A stretch of DNA of 64,000 nt, from contig CM066048.1 in the NCBI GenBank assembly GCA_033557465.1, positions 13,492,305 through 13,556,304 on the forward strand, in the 5' to 3' direction. The DNA comes from Ichthyophis bannanicus. Taxonomy: Eukaryota > Chordata > Amphibia > Gymnophiona > Ichthyophiidae. This document shows positions 43,769 to 55,306 of this stretch, piece after piece; position 1 is the stretch's first letter; every line of letters starts with the position of its first letter. The notes under the pieces are model-generated. The model had not been told where the DNA came from. It worked only from the letters and a program-made list of their open reading frames with translations, and made no database searches. The position numbers and the translations under genes were made by a program.

Positions 43769-44019
43769 CATCAAGCTATAGCATGGGTTTAGCGCCCTAG
43801 AGATGATTTTTTTCCCATTTTAAATAGCTGCTTTAACTTTGCTAACCAAAGTATGTCCCTATCAACAAAGAAAAGAGCTTATTAATAAAACATATGTTAA
43901 TTAGTTGGGCACCTGACAGTCTGGACTGAGGGAGGAGAACTTCTCTCCCTTATGAAGGAGCTACTGTTGTCAGCAAAGGGTCAGCTTTATTCCTGACCCT
44001 GACTCCTTGACCTTCGGTG

Positions 44020-44525
44020 TCCTTAGGAGCGACCTTAGGAGAGTGGGCGCAAGTGGTACAGTTCTGCAACAGTTTAAATCAAGATCGAACAGAACAGAGG
44101 TCTGTGGGTAATATTTTCCTCCTTGCAATCTGGGGTACCACATGGTTCAATACTGTAACCTCCACCCTCTCTCTTATTATTTAGCCTGTATTTGTTGCCT
44201 CAGTAGAATTACCAAATGGGCCAGAGTTTGGCTTCTTCTTGTTTGCCAAGGACGTGCAATTGTACGTCAGCCTAGGAAAGGAAATGAAAACTACAATTTC
44301 AGATTCAATCATATTTCAATAATCATTTAGTTATCTTTACTGTAACATAGGAATAATGTAACTTTAGAACCCATTTACCCCCTCCCTTGTTATATGCTGT
44401 TCCACCTTAGCAGGTTTTCAGTATCACTGCACGTTTAATTGTTCAATGTAAATCGTTTCTTGTGTTCTGTGTAAACCATTTTGACTGGTACAAAAATGGT
44501 ATATTAAAACCAGTTAAATAAATAC
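44020..44525 (+). mobile_element. L2-type LINE fragment with 3' end
   Basis: Near 44130 the text encodes a decayed W-GVP-H-GSI-L block, followed by ...SLYL and a FAKDVQLY-like remnant, the RT core of L2 with stops. The 3' end is AAATGGTATATTAAAACCAG then TTAAATAAATA. Confidence 0.65.
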
Positions 44526-45823
44526 ACCGATCTTGAGCCCATGCGAGTAATTTTTGGCCTTCTTTAGTGCTTGAGAATGTAGCTCTGTCAGTGTAAGGTC
44601 GCATGGGGAGATGTCTATATGTCTTTATAGAATACTAGCACAAAGCCTGCAGAAATAGCACCCGGACTGAAAGCATGGATATTGCGCCCACCTTACCCTA
44701 AACAGCTGCACTGGCTCCTCAGTTTGTGATAGGGTGATTTTTAAGGCAAGCAATTTCCTATTTAAATCATTATAGGACCAAGCCATTTCCCCCCCAAGAA
44801 TTGATTAAATGCGTCCATGGGTGGGTTTTAATGTCTGGTAAGGGCAGTGTAACATTCAAAACTGACATAGCCAGATAAACAGATGGTATAGTGCTGGCCA
44901 TTCAGAATCCGATATACCGATTTCATAGATGCATACAGTGCTGTGTCCCTGCTCCATGGAGCTTATAATCTTTTCAAACCACTCAAACATATAAGGATTG
45001 GGGGGATTACATTTATCTGGCTGAGTAAACTAACAAAAAAAGCAAGTATTCACTGTATAGCAGAACAAAAGTTGAGACTTTTTTTTCTCTTTCACCGGTA
45101 GTACCTCTATTTTTATTTGCTGTGGGTGTGTGGGGTTGGGAAATGAAATTGAAATTCAGAAGTCCCTCTCAGCCCTGCCCCTTCCAGGCATTACAGTAAA
45201 TCTCTTCTCGCTTTGGTCCATGAAAAGGGAAATAACTGGGGACTTTTACTTTCCCTGGTACTTTTCAAAATGTCTTCAGCCCTGACTGTCTCCAGCCTCC
45301 CACACCTCTGTTCTCGGCTCTCCACTCTTTCAAGTCCCATCTTTCTCACTGTTTCCTGTCTCTTCTCTGCCTCTCCTCAGATGTTGGGGGTTTTTTTTGG
45401 CGGGGGGGGGGGGGTGTCTAACCTAAGGAGAAAAGTACCCGGCAATAACTGTGCACTGGGAGTTGCCCAAGCAGTGTCTTGCTGTGATGGATTTTCTAAG
45501 TGAGGTATTTCAGAATGCCCTTCACCACCACCGCAACAGCGGCAGGGCTTCTGCTGCACGTTTTAATCATGCACACACATACACACGCATGCACACACTT
45601 TGCTTCTTTGGGTCTGTATTTCTGTCCCTCTCTCTTTCTCTGCTTTCCCCTCACTGCTCCTAACTGGGATACTCTGTCAGAAATTCGGACAAGAGAAGAG
45701 TTGATAGCCAGAGATGAGGCAGTGCAACCTTCTCTCCACATTTCAGAAAGGGCCGACTCTTACTTCTTGACTCCAGTGATAATGTGGAGCCTGCCGTCTA
45801 TTACAACCAGGGCTGGTGATAGG
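44526..45823. other. No gene recognised
   Basis: Contains a poly-G tract (about 45401-45413), an imperfect (CA)n near 45570-45598 and pyrimidine-rich text. A CTGCACTGGCTCCTCAGTTT phrase near 44707 may be L2 debris. Confidence 0.35.
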
Positions 45824-46112
45824 CAGGGCCGGCCTGTCCACGAGGCGGGCTAGACAGCTGCCTAGGGCGGAAGAGCTCTGTGAGCGACAGGCCATTTGCT
45901 TTAGTATACATGGCCTGCCGCTTCTGACCTCCCTCCGACAGGAAGTTGTGTCAGACAGGGGTCAGAAGTGGCAGGCCATGTGTGCCGAAGCACATGGCCT
46001 GCCGCTGCCACACCGCAGAAAGAATCGGCGGCAGCGGCTCAGCTTGAGGGAGGGTGGCATGGCACAGCTGAGGCTTCTGCCTGGGGTGGCATAAACCCTT
46101 GGCCCGGCCCTG
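45824..46112 (+). mobile_element. hAT-type MITE (CAGGGCCGGCC family), 289 bp
   Basis: It starts CAGGGCCGGCCTGTCC and ends GGCCCGGCCCTG. Flanks GTGATAGG and CTGCTAGG agree at 6 of 8. The GCTGCCTAGGGCGG block matches the 43.43 kb element. Confidence 0.75.
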
Positions 46113-46821
46113 CTGCTAGGGTTTCTGGCACTCCCCTGCAGTCTATAGATCAGCACCCCTCTCCCTCATTACTATTACACCCCACACCTCTTTTCCCCAA
46201 AACCGCTTTGTGAACTCTTTTCACATGATTTCACTATTTCCCCTTTAAACCCAGTGTTGAAAGAAAACTGCAGTGAAGGGACTTAGTCAACATGCTGCTA
46301 AATGTACTAAACAAGAAGGACTCACTGCACCAATGCAGCATCTCCCACTTCCACAAAATCAAGTGGGGCATTGCAACCACAACACAGCACCTCTCACTCC
46401 AACATAAGCACCAAGCGGGGCTTGGCATCCCAACACACTGGACCCGCATGGTGGTAATGGAAATATATATTCTGCAAAAAAACAAAGGAAATGTAAACTG
46501 TTCGCACACCAAGGAACTACAAGAAAAAGAGAGCTTATAGCACCGAATTATAAAATTATAACTCATTTTATTTTGTTGTTATAAACTGTTATGGTTCCTC
46601 CTTTTTCTTTTTGAACATATTCTGGATTCATTGAAACCCCTCCCTCAACAATGGGTGCAGAGCAGAACCAGGACATTCACCCACAGAACTCAATATCCAA
46701 AAAAAAAAAAATCTGATTTTGGTCATCTCACTAACAACAACAAACATTCTCCAGTACCAGACATATTGTGAACTAATACAAAACCCTACAACAAAGTCAC
46801 TGAATATCTATAGAGCAAATC
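46113..46821. other. No gene recognised
   Basis: An 82-codon frame (46292-46540) has no recognisable domain. A poly-A run lies near 46698-46710. Confidence 0.3.
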
Positions 46822-46886
46822 TACCATACCATACCATACCATACCATACTATACCATATCATACCATACCATACCATACCATATCA
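46822..46886 (+). repeat. (ACCAT)n microsatellite
   Basis: About 13 pentamers with two interruptions (CATACTATACC, CATATC). Confidence 0.95.
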
Positions 46887-46949
46887 GCACCAACTTCCAA
46901 AACTCACATAACAAGGAGTCTACCCAGAAAAAAGCAGCACTGGAAATAT

Positions 46950-48048
46950 TACAGTGAATCCAAGAAATCCATACACCTAGTTGAAAAGCTGAGCAAGTTA
47001 AATTATTACAGTACAGTATTGTTCCCTATGTACAAACTCCATGTTAACAGATCAAGTACCTTGGTGTAACCTTGGACCACCTCTTAAACTTCCAGCCACA
47101 CATCCTAAACACCACCAAGAACATCTACTACAAAATCAGAATTCTCCGCAACCTACGCCCTCTTCTACCCCACAATAGCTTCCGCACAGTCTGTCAAGCA
47201 TCAATCACCCCTCTCCTCGACTACTGCAACTCCATCTTACAGGGACTACCTAAGACCACCCTTGCCCCCCTACAGCTGGCTCAAAACACAGCTGCACGAC
47301 TCATCACCGGAGCAACCAGGCACACCCACATCACGCCCTTATTGAAATCCCTACACTGGCTACTAATCTCATCCCGTATCAGGTTTAGGACCATTGTCCT
47401 CACGCATAGAGGCTTCCTCAACACTACAGTGGAACAGCTACAACTACTAATTGAGCGCCCCAACAACAGCAGACTCCGGTGCCAAAACACAGCAAATCTC
47501 CTCCTTCTACCTGCACAGAGCTCCAAGAAAACACAACGCACCTGCACAAGAGCCTTCCAATTCTATGCCCTCACCAACTGGAACAAACTACCCCCCACCT
47601 TACAGGCCCTCCAATCCCACACCCTCTTTAAAAAACATCTTAAGACCTTTCTTTTCGAAGAACACTTCAACACATCCACTGCCACAAACTATACACAAGA
47701 GCACCCCCCCCCCCTCACCACCCTCACCACTCAACCCCCATAAGCAGGCGAACACAATGCCTCACCGGATAGCAGCTCTCTCATTTGTAAATAATCACTT
47801 TGTTCTCTTGTTCAATTGTAACAATATAATTTTATACCAGTTATCTGTACATAGTTTCAACTGTTTCATACAAAAAGTTACTACTTGTTTCAATGTAAAA
47901 TTTTCAGTGTAAAATGTTTCAATGTTAAATTTGTACGAGTTAATTGTAGGTAGTTCTAACTGTTCCATGTAAACGTTACTACTTGTTCTATGTAAACTGT
48001 TTTACCTTGAAGAAAAACAGTATATACAACCAGTTAAATAACTAACTA
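46950..48048 (+). mobile_element. L2-type LINE, 5'-truncated, with 3' tail
   Basis: The coding part is the frame at 47072-47743. The 3' UTR is T-rich and ends AACAGTATATACAACCAGTT and AAATAACTAACTA. The start is ill-defined, beyond the microsatellite. Confidence 0.85.
47072..47743 (+). pseudogene. L2 ORF2 C-terminal frame (223 codons)
   Basis: It reads NTTKNIYYKIRILRNLRPLL, LDYCNSILQGLPKTTLAPLQ, LAQNTAARLITGATRHTHIT and LHWLLISSRIRFRTIVLTHR, the conserved order after the RT core in L2. It ends with LFKKHLKTFLFEEHF and a proline/threonine-rich tail. The catalytic RT motifs lie upstream of the truncation, so it cannot be active. Confidence 0.9.
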
Positions 48049-48162
48049 CGGGTACCAGTCTGTCAACAATGAGCCGCCTGACTGAAGACCGAACACAATT
48101 TAGGATAGCTATCCAGAGGGTCGCCATGAGTCGACTCCGACTCGACGGCACTTAACAACAAC
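48049..48162 (+). mobile_element. SINE 3' fragment, 114 bp, with 13 bp target duplication
   Basis: AAATAACTAACTA occurs exactly at 48036-48048 and 48163-48175. The insert ends GGGTCGCCATGAGTCG...CGACGGCACTTAACAACAAC, a 3' motif used by several tetrapod SINE families. It is inserted into the L2 tail. Confidence 0.85.
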
Positions 48163-48189
48163 AAATAACTAACTAACAGAACACCTGCC

Positions 48190-49241
48190 CTTGGTCACAC
48201 ACTCAGAACACAGACCCTCACCAAGCACAGAAGAAGGGACTTACAATCTAAAGTAAAAATGAAAATATGTAGACAAAAATAACACTGCAACCCCAAGAAG
48301 CCAGACTCTGCATGCAACACAACAGCAAAGAAATAGGAGATGCCTTTCCCTAAACTGTATCAAATATAAATATTGCGCAACGTTTGATCATTCATTTTTC
48401 TACCTTTGTTGTCTGTAGAGCGCTGCGTACAGTGGTTGTAGTAACCGTTTTATTCTCTGATCATGCTGGCCCCAATTTGAGGTTTCTGTTTCCCCCGCTC
48501 TCTTTCTATGGTCTCCAGTCCACCTGCCATTTCTTGTTTCCCCTTATGTTTTCGTCACTTCCTTCCAACTTGAATATTGATCTTTTCCTTTCAGCTTTCT
48601 TCCATTTATTTTGCAATCTCTCTGTCCACTTAGATTTCACTCCTCCTCCTTCTTACTATCCAGTCCTTGATCCCCCTATTTTGTACTCCAACTAGCTACC
48701 ACTTTTCAAGCCTCACTATTCCCCTCTTCTTCTTCCCTGGTCCATTAATTCCCAGTCTTTCGCTCACTCTCTCTCTCTCTCTCCTAAACTCTCAATGCTC
48801 CCCCTCCCATATCCAGCATTTCCCCTGTTTTCTTGTGACACCCCCATTATCCTGCATCTGCCCTCTGCTTTCCTGTGATGCCCCCTGCATCCAACAACTT
48901 ATCCCATCACCATTTCTCCTCTTTCTCCCTACACGCCCTCTGTGTTCAGTATCTCCCCGTTTCCCTTGCCCCCCTACCCATGTGCAGTATTATCCCCTCC
49001 ATTTCTTATGCCCCTCTATCCCCTGGTTCTCCTTAATTGGCCCCAATCATGGTGTCTCACATTTTCTATTTCTCTTCCCTCTCCCTGCCATGTCCCTCCA
49101 ACCTCCAGTTCCTTAATCTTTGCATCCCCGTCCTGTACCCGATGTGGCCACTGCTACCATAACTGCTGTGGCATCTCTGCAAAACAGCAGCCGTGGCAAC
49201 ATTCAAATATATAATAACCATGCAGACCCCACCCCCTGTTT
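48190..49241 (+). repeat. Pyrimidine-rich repeat mosaic (relative of the hAT interior)
   Basis: CCACACTC-type start, then GAAAATATGTAGACAAAAAT as at 3.73 kb. The TTTTATTCTCTGATCATGCTGG phrase is the reverse of 38.94-38.96 kb. A long C/T-rich stretch follows (48.55-49.13 kb) with loose CAGCATCTGCCCTC-like units. No gene. Confidence 0.5.
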
Positions 49242-49616
49242 GAAAGAGAAAAACCCGCCACATGTGGCTAGCCATGCTCCGCCCATGCCCACCCATACCC
49301 CTCCCACAAAAACATAACTGCAGGAAGGGTAACCTGCAGGCTTTAGCGTCTGCAGGCGATATCAAGGGGGGAGTGCAAGAGATTGAACCCTTCAGCACCT
49401 ATTCAGCCACAGTCCCTTTCTCAGCCCCCCACCCCACACACATACATATGCTCTCCCATGTGGCATTAAATCGAAACATATATTCTACATCCACCAAACC
49501 CCAGCTCCTGGCCCCTTCCCTAACAATCTGTGCAGAGCAGAGCTAGAATCTTCCCCATAAAACGTACCATATGAGAAAAAAAATCCCTCTCAATACCAAA
49601 CATATTGTGCATTAAT
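49242..49616 (+). repeat. Left arm of a large inverted repeat
   Basis: GAAAGAGAAAAACCCGCCAC then GCTAGCCATGCTCCGCCC matches the right end of the 37.9 kb hAT element reversed. The whole arm to CAAACATATTGTGCATTAAT is mirrored at 51549-51921. Confidence 0.85.
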
Positions 49617-49784
49617 CAGGGCTGGCCTCAGAGTTGCTTCAAAGTGTTGGCATCCTAGGCAAACCTTCAGCCTTATGCCCCCCCCCCCCAGCTGTCAGAA
49701 TCTATTGCTTAGCTTTGAATGCCCTACTCTCTGCTAGACCTCAGAAGCGATCACCTGCGTTGCCTGATGGTTGAGCCGGCCCTG
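49617..49784 (+). mobile_element. hAT-type MITE, CAGGGCTGGCC family, 168 bp
   Basis: Start CAGGGCTGGCC, end GCCGGCCCTG. Flanks GCATTAAT and GAATTAAT (7 of 8). Same family as 4021-4155. A poly-C run lies at 49680-49690. Confidence 0.85.
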
Positions 49785-50454
49785 GAATTAATACAAATAA
49801 ACCATTCAGGACCAAGAGCAAATCTACCATGCCAGTGCTAACTTCCAAAACTCACACAAGGACCCTACCTAGAAAAAGGCAGCACCATAAATACTGCAGT
49901 GGGCCCTAAAACATCAATAAACCTATTGGGAAAGCTGAACGAGCCAGATTACTGCACATTCTTAATCAGAAATTCCCTGCTGACAGAATACTCAGCCTTG
50001 GGCACATGGTACAGATAGGCCTTCACCAACAAGTGACCACAAAGTGAAAATAGAAATATGTAAACTAAAACCTCAGAAAGCCAGACGCTGCATGCACTGC
50101 AACACCAGAGAAACAGAAAGAAAGGCATTTCCCCCTGTACTGTACAAACAAAAGACAGCAGATGTCAGGACTGACATCAGGACAAATTGCCCTGGGCCCT
50201 CGAGGCCAGAGAGGGGCTCAGATCTGTATGAAACTGAACAAGGCACCGTTTGCTAGGGGCTTTAGGCTCCCTCTCTCAGATTTTTGCCTTGGGCTAGGCC
50301 CCAGATATGTCCAACATCAGTCTCGACTTGTGGCAGATATACTTTCCAAAAACAGACATTTTCCAATTACAAAATAGAAAATAAAATTATTTTTTCTACC
50401 TTTCAAAATTAATACCTTTGAAATGACCTGTCAGGTCATTTTATTCTCTAATTA
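49785..50454 (+). repeat. Dispersed repeat, same family as 48.2 kb
   Basis: AAAATAGAAATATGTAAACT, CTGCATGCACTGCAACACCA and a TTTTTTCTACCTTTCAAAAT phrase match 48.2-48.4 kb. No gene. Confidence 0.45.
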
Positions 50455-50725
50455 TTTATTAATACCGCACTCTTTAGAATCAGTGTGGTTTACATGTATA
50501 CTAACAGGTACTTTTTATTCCCTTGTCCCTGAAGGGCTCACAATCTAAGTGTACCTGAGGCAATGGAGGGTTAAGTGGCTTGCCCAAGGCCACAAAGAGT
50601 GGCCATGGGACTAGAGACCCCAGTCCCTCCAGCCTGAGGTTGCTTGTCCCCATGCAGGAATTGAACCCTCAGCCCTCTGGCCTGAGGTAACCTGTCCCAA
50701 CCACTGAGCCACTCCTCCCTCTGTT
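50455..50725 (-). mobile_element. tRNA-derived SINE
   Basis: Reverse complement head GGAGTGGCTCAGTGGTTGGG, B box GGGTTCAATTCC, body CAAGCCACTTAACCCTCCAT, and tail to AATAAATAA. It splits the dispersed repeat (TCATTTTATTCTCTAA | ... | GCCTCTGGTTTCTGC). Confidence 0.85.
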
Positions 50726-51548
50726 GATTCAAGCCTCTGGTTTCTGCTTTCCTCATCTTCTCTTAACTTAACCTCCAGGATCTCTGGTCCCTCTGCCACT
50801 TCTCTCTCCTCCTGTCTTCTTCACTTCCTTCCATCTCTGAAACTGATATTTTCCTTTTGGCTTTCTTCCATTTTTCTCTATCAACTCAGATTTCATTTCT
50901 GCTTCTTACCATCCAGTTCTCAATCTTCATCTTCTAACTGCATCTTCCTATCACTGATCAACCTTTAACGCAGCCCTCTCATACCCCCATCTCTCTATCC
51001 TTCCCCACCAATTATCCCCATCCTTTAACTAACTCTCTCTTTTCTCTTTCCAGCATCTCTCCCCTTCTCTCCTGCCCTGTCTTGTGTCTCCCCCCTCTCT
51101 CACCATCTAGCGCCTCTCCCCTTTTTCTCATCCTATCCCCTCTATGTCAAGCATCACACTCTCTCCCCCACCCCATGTTCAGCATCTGCCCTCCATCCCT
51201 ACCCTGTGTCTAGCCTCTGATCACTATGCACTATACCCCCTATCCCCTGTCTAGCATATGCCTTTCTCCCTCCTATGACCCCAACCTTATGTCCATCCTC
51301 TGCTATCCACCTCGCCAACCCATGTCCATCTGCTCGCTACCCCCAAGCCACCAGCCTGGACCAGTATCTGCCCTCTGCCCCGCCACTTCCTCACCCTATA
51401 TCCACTATCGGTCCTCCTTATGCTCTCATCCATGCTCAGCCAATGCTGTGAACCACATGTCCAACATCTGCCCTCCATCCCTCTACCCCACCTTACATCC
51501 ACCATCTGCCCTCTATTGTCTTATGTCCCCCACCCTGGGTCTGCTGGG
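50726..51548 (+). repeat. Pyrimidine-rich imperfect repeat tract
   Basis: Loose repeats of CATCTGCCCTC-type text, as at 48.6-49.1 kb. The reading frames across it (proline/serine-rich) are composition artefacts. Confidence 0.5.
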
Positions 51549-51921
51549 GCCGGCCCTGATTTATGCACAATATGTTTGGTATTGAGAGGGATTTTTTTCT
51601 CATATAGTACGTTTTATGGGGAAGGTTCTAGCTCTGCTCTGCTCTGCACAGATTGTTAGGGAAGGGGCCGGGAGGTAGGGTTTGGTGGATGTAGAATATA
51701 TGTTTAGATTTAATGCCACATGGGAGAGCATATGTATGTTGGGGGGGGGAGGGAGGGAGCCTGAGAAGGGGACTGTGGCTGAATAGGTACTGAAGAGTTC
51801 AATCTCTTGTACTCCCCCCTTAAAATCGCCTGCAGACGCTAAAGCCTGCAGGTTACCTTTCCTGCAGTTATTTTTTTGTGGGAGGGGTATGGGTGGGCAT
51901 GGGCGGAGCATGGCTAGCCAC
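51549..51921 (-). repeat. Right arm of the large inverted repeat
   Basis: ATTTATGCACAATATGTTTG through GGCGGAGCATGGCTAGCCAC is the reverse of 49.26-49.61 kb. It is cut by CR1 at 51922. Confidence 0.85.
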
Positions 51922-51922
51922 A

Positions 51923-52296
51923 GAATATAGAAAGACTAGGGGACATGCAATGAAGCTACAGGGTAAACTATTTAAGACTAATAAGAGAAAATATTTTTTC
52001 ACTCAACGTGTAATCAAACTCTGGAATTTGTTACCGGAGGATGTAGTAAAGGCTGTTAGTGTAGCTGGGTTTAAAAAAAGGTTTGGACAAGTTCCTGGAG
52101 GAAAGGTCCATATACCATTATTAAGAAGGGACCCAGGATATCACTGCTTGACCCAGTACAAGCATTGCGGAACCTGTGTCTTTTGGGGAAACTGCTAGGT
52201 ACGTCTGACCTAGATTGGCCACTGTTGGAAGCAGGATACTGGGCTTGATGGACCTTGGTCTGACCCAGTATGGCTTATCTTATGTTCTTATGTTAC
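51923..52296 (+). mobile_element. CR1 LINE 3' fragment
   Basis: It begins at the ...[20 protein letters not shown] segment (frame 51878-52198) and ends in CCAGTATGGCTTATCTTATG. It is inserted into the end of the inverted-repeat arm. Confidence 0.9.
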
Positions 52297-52442
52297 CCCT
52301 GCATTATATGTCCTGCATCTGCCCTCCACCGTGATCAGTATCCTGCATCTCCCTTACAGCCATCTCCCCACCCCCTTCATGTCTTGCATCCCCTTTCCAG
52401 TCATTCTCTTCCTCCCCCTCTGCCGCTTTTCCTATGCCTGCA

Positions 52443-52653
52443 GTGGCGGCGGGCCTCAGACTTGAAACACTCCACAAAAAAAAAAGTGCGGGTCTTTGCA
52501 ACTCTACGCTTTGAAGCACTTGAAATGCCCGCCCCCTCTGACGCAATGCAATGCGTCAGAGGGGGCAGGCTTTTGCAGTGCTTCGAAACACAGAGTTGCA
52601 AAGACCCGTGCATTTTTTTTGTGGAGTGTTAGAAGTTTGAGCCCTGCCGCCAC
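52443..52653 (+). mobile_element. Foldback element, 211 bp
   Basis: GTGGCGGCGGGCCTCAGACT is mirrored by AAGTTTGAGCCCTGCCGCCAC. The inner parts pair too: GGGTCTTTGCAACTCT with AGAGTTGCAAAGACCC, and GCCCCCTCTGACGCA with TGCGTCAGAGGGGGC around loop ATGCAA. Nearly the whole element is one palindrome. Confidence 0.85.
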
Positions 52654-53769
52654 TTATGACAGCTTCTCTGCCTCTCTAAACTGTCCTTGCATGCCTACAT
52701 TGTGGTTTTTCAGCAGGCACAATCTACCTCTCTCAGCTGCAACTGTGGCCTTGCAGAGGTTTTGTGCCCATGGGACATGCGGACTCTGTAAGCATGATCT
52801 GTCTTTGACTACAATTGCGGCATTGCAGGTGGGCAGCTAACAATGGTGCCCCCCCCCCACTGCACTTACCACGCTTACTGCGTAGCCCCAGCCCTAGCCA
52901 CAACAGTGGCTGAGAAGTGAGTTTGGAAAACCACATAAGATGCATCTGTCAACCTCGATTTAAGATGCTCTCTTATTACCTGGAGTCCTGCAGAAATTAC
53001 TCTAATTGCTGCTTCCTTATTTTATGTCTTATTCCTAGGTTTCCTTCCTTTTTTATGTCCTGACAGATGTGAAGGCAGATTTTAGGACAAGGAGAGGGGA
53101 ATTCACATGTTCTATCCCCTCTCATCCCCCCCCCCCCCAAGCATCGAATCTCTCCATAAGCAAATCCGTCAGCACTAACACCCCATATTTGACCTCCCCC
53201 AGTGAGATTACCACTAGGGGCCATTGGTGCCATTTTGGAACTCAGGAGTGAGTGGGAATTACTTCTGCACCCACTAAACATCAGGCTGTCCTTACCAGGA
53301 TTCGAATAGAGATCAAGGGTGTGGAGGATGGGGGCTGCTAGGGAGGGACTTGGTGGGGGGAGTCATTGCCAGGGAGGGCAGGGTGGTGTATGTTCATGTC
53401 AGGGATAGAATGAATGCTTTGGGGAGGGCAGAGGGGGGGGGGCAAGGAAATGATCTGATGTGTTGGCCTTGATGGAAGGTAGAGAATGAGGTCATGGATT
53501 CACCTGAGGGAGAGATCAAGGTTGGGATGTGACGGGGGGGGGGGGGGGGGAGGCAGACCTGATGCTTGACAGCTGCTTCTTCCAGCAGGTACTCATATAT
53601 ACCTCATGGCAACTGCATATGCCAACATCTATCATTGTTTAATAAAAAGGAATTCCCTATGTAACATGGATAATCTAAGACTATGTTATACGCCCAGACA
53701 AATGACTCCCTCTCCCTGCCCTCACCATACCTCCAGGACATTTAAGTATGGTAAGCATCCTCAGGAGAA
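52654..53769. other. No gene recognised
   Basis: Contains G and C homopolymer tracts (about 52852-52859, 53130-53140, 53436-53445, 53534-53550). No repeat family was named. Confidence 0.35.
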
Positions 53770-54436
53770 AAAAACAAAGGATATTATAATGCCTCTGTAT
53801 TGTTCCATGGTGTGACCGCACCTTGAATATTATGTGCAATTCTGGTCACCATATCTTAAAAAAGGATATGGCGGAATTAGAAAAGGTACAGAGAAAAGAC
53901 ACCAAAATGGTAAAGGGGATGGAAGGATACTCCTATGAGGAGAGGCTTAAAAGGTTGGGGCTCTTCAACTTGGAAAAGAGGCGGCTGAGGGGAGATATGA
54001 TAGAGGTCTATAAATTAATGAATGGAGTTGAACGGGTAAAAATAGATGGGTTGTTTATGCCTTCAAAAAGTAGAAAGACTAGGGGAGAAGCAATGAAACT
54101 ACAATGTAACCCATTTCAGACTAATAAGAAAGTATATATTTTTTGCTCAACTCGCAATCAAACTCTGGAATTCGTTACCAGAAGTGTAGTAAAGGCTGTT
54201 AGTGTAGCTGGGTTTAAAAAAGGTTTGGACAAGTTCCTGGAGGAAAGGTCCATAAACCATTATTAAAAAGGACCTGGGAAATCCACTGCTTGCCCCAATA
54301 CAAGCACTGTGGAACCTGCGCCTTTTTGGGAACCTGCAAAGTACTTGTGACCTGGATTGGCCACTGTTGGAAACAGGATACGGGGCTTGATGGACCTTGG
54401 TCTGACCCAGTATGGCATTTCTTATGTTCTTATGTT
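53770..54436 (+). mobile_element. CR1 LINE, 5'-truncated
   Basis: It starts at AACAAAGGATATTATAATGC (KDIIMPLY). The frame 53823-54266 carries [20 protein letters not shown] and [16 protein letters not shown], with a frame disturbance near 54130-54190. The 3' end is GGACCTTGGTCTGACCCAGT, and it ends 20 bp before the Harbinger-like insertion. Confidence 0.9.
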
Positions 54437-54576
54437 TTGGCCCTGGGCACAGAGACTAAGGGGCATGTTTACTAAACACCGTTGCTGTGCGGGTTCCCGT
54501 TAGTGTACTGGTGCCATATAAGGAGTGGGCGGGCCAGGCAGAAAAAAGCAAAAAACTGGACCGTACGTGTGTGCGT

Positions 54577-54607
54577 CGCGCTAATGTGCGGGGCCCACAT
54601 TAGCGCG
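54577..54607 (+). repeat. Left subterminal palindrome (copy 1)
   Basis: The 12-base arms CGCGCTAATGTG and CACATTAGCGCG enclose CGGGGCC. Copy 2 keeps 11 pairs at 59012-59043. Confidence 0.9.
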
Positions 54608-54647
54608 TGGGAAGGCTAAGTGGGGCGCTGCTGCAAAACCAAACAAC

Positions 54648-54719
54648 AGAGCCATAGTACAATGGTGAAGACACTGACCAATGGTGCAGGGGCCAGGGGT
54701 TCAAACCCCCATCGCACTC
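54648..54719 (+). other. tRNA-like module 1, copy 1
   Basis: AGAGCCATAGTACAATGGTG resembles a D arm with A-box-like TAGTACAATGG. GGTTCAAACCC is a good B box 40 bases on. T-stem pairing GGGG/CCCC is present. The acceptor stem does not close, so it is a pol III-like module, not a tRNA gene. Confidence 0.55.
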
Positions 54720-54784
54720 AACAAAAAAGACCAGCTGAGGCACCAACACTTATGGGCAAAAGTGGTTAGGAGGCATATTAATTT

Positions 54785-54970
54785 TGGGCAGCAGAAGGCG
54801 GCGCACTGTTATTTTTATTACGGCATGAGGCGGCGCACTGTTTAGTGTGGGCAGCAGATGGCGGCGCATTGTTAAGTTTGGGCGGCAGAAGGCGGTGCGC
54901 TGATAAATGTGGGCAACAGAAGGCGGCGAGCCGGTGGGCAGAAGGCGGCGCACTGATGTGTGAGGGGGCA
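54785..54970 (+). repeat. GGCGGC minisatellite (copy 1)
   Basis: Units of roughly 30-37 bp, based on GGGC(A/G)GCAGAAGGCGGCGC and an ACTGTTA/ACTGATA spacer, about five copies. Confidence 0.8.
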
Positions 54971-55021
54971 GTCCAATAGTGGAAGGGATAAGTGGCGCGC
55001 TGATGTGCATCTAACAGGAAT

Positions 55022-55093
55022 GGAGCCATAGCACAATGGTTAAGACACTGACCACTCGTGCAGGGATCATGGGTTCAATTCCCCACAGTGCCC
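55022..55093 (+). other. tRNA-like module 2, copy 1
   Basis: GAGCCATAGCACAATGGTTA then GGGTTCAATTCCC. Same head as module 1. The T-arm GGG/CCC pairs. Confidence 0.55.
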
Positions 55094-55234
55094 ATTGAAG
55101 ACAGCTGGCTGAGGCATTTTTTTAGGGGCATTTCCATGTTGTGCGGCATAAGGCGACGCGCTGTTAATTTAGTGTGCCACAAGATGGCGCGCTGATGGCT
55201 ACAAGGCTGCGCGCGGATGCACAAACACAGGAAC

Positions 55235-55306
55235 AGAGCCACAGCACAATGGTTAAGACACTGACCAATGGTGCAGGGGCCAGGGGTTCAACCCCTCACA
55301 GTGCCC
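55235..55306 (+). other. tRNA-like module 3, copy 1
   Basis: AGAGCCACAGCACAATGGTT, AGACACTGACCAATGG and GGGTTCAACCCC. Nearly the same as 59475-59546. Confidence 0.55.

Noticed and set aside
46292..46540. 82-codon frame as a host gene
   Set aside because: No domain, no splice support, and surrounding repeat fragments make chance likely.
48667..51585. Proline/serine-rich frames as secreted or mucin-like proteins
   Set aside because: They come from a pyrimidine-rich repeat tract, with many overlapping frames of the same composition and no signal or splice context.
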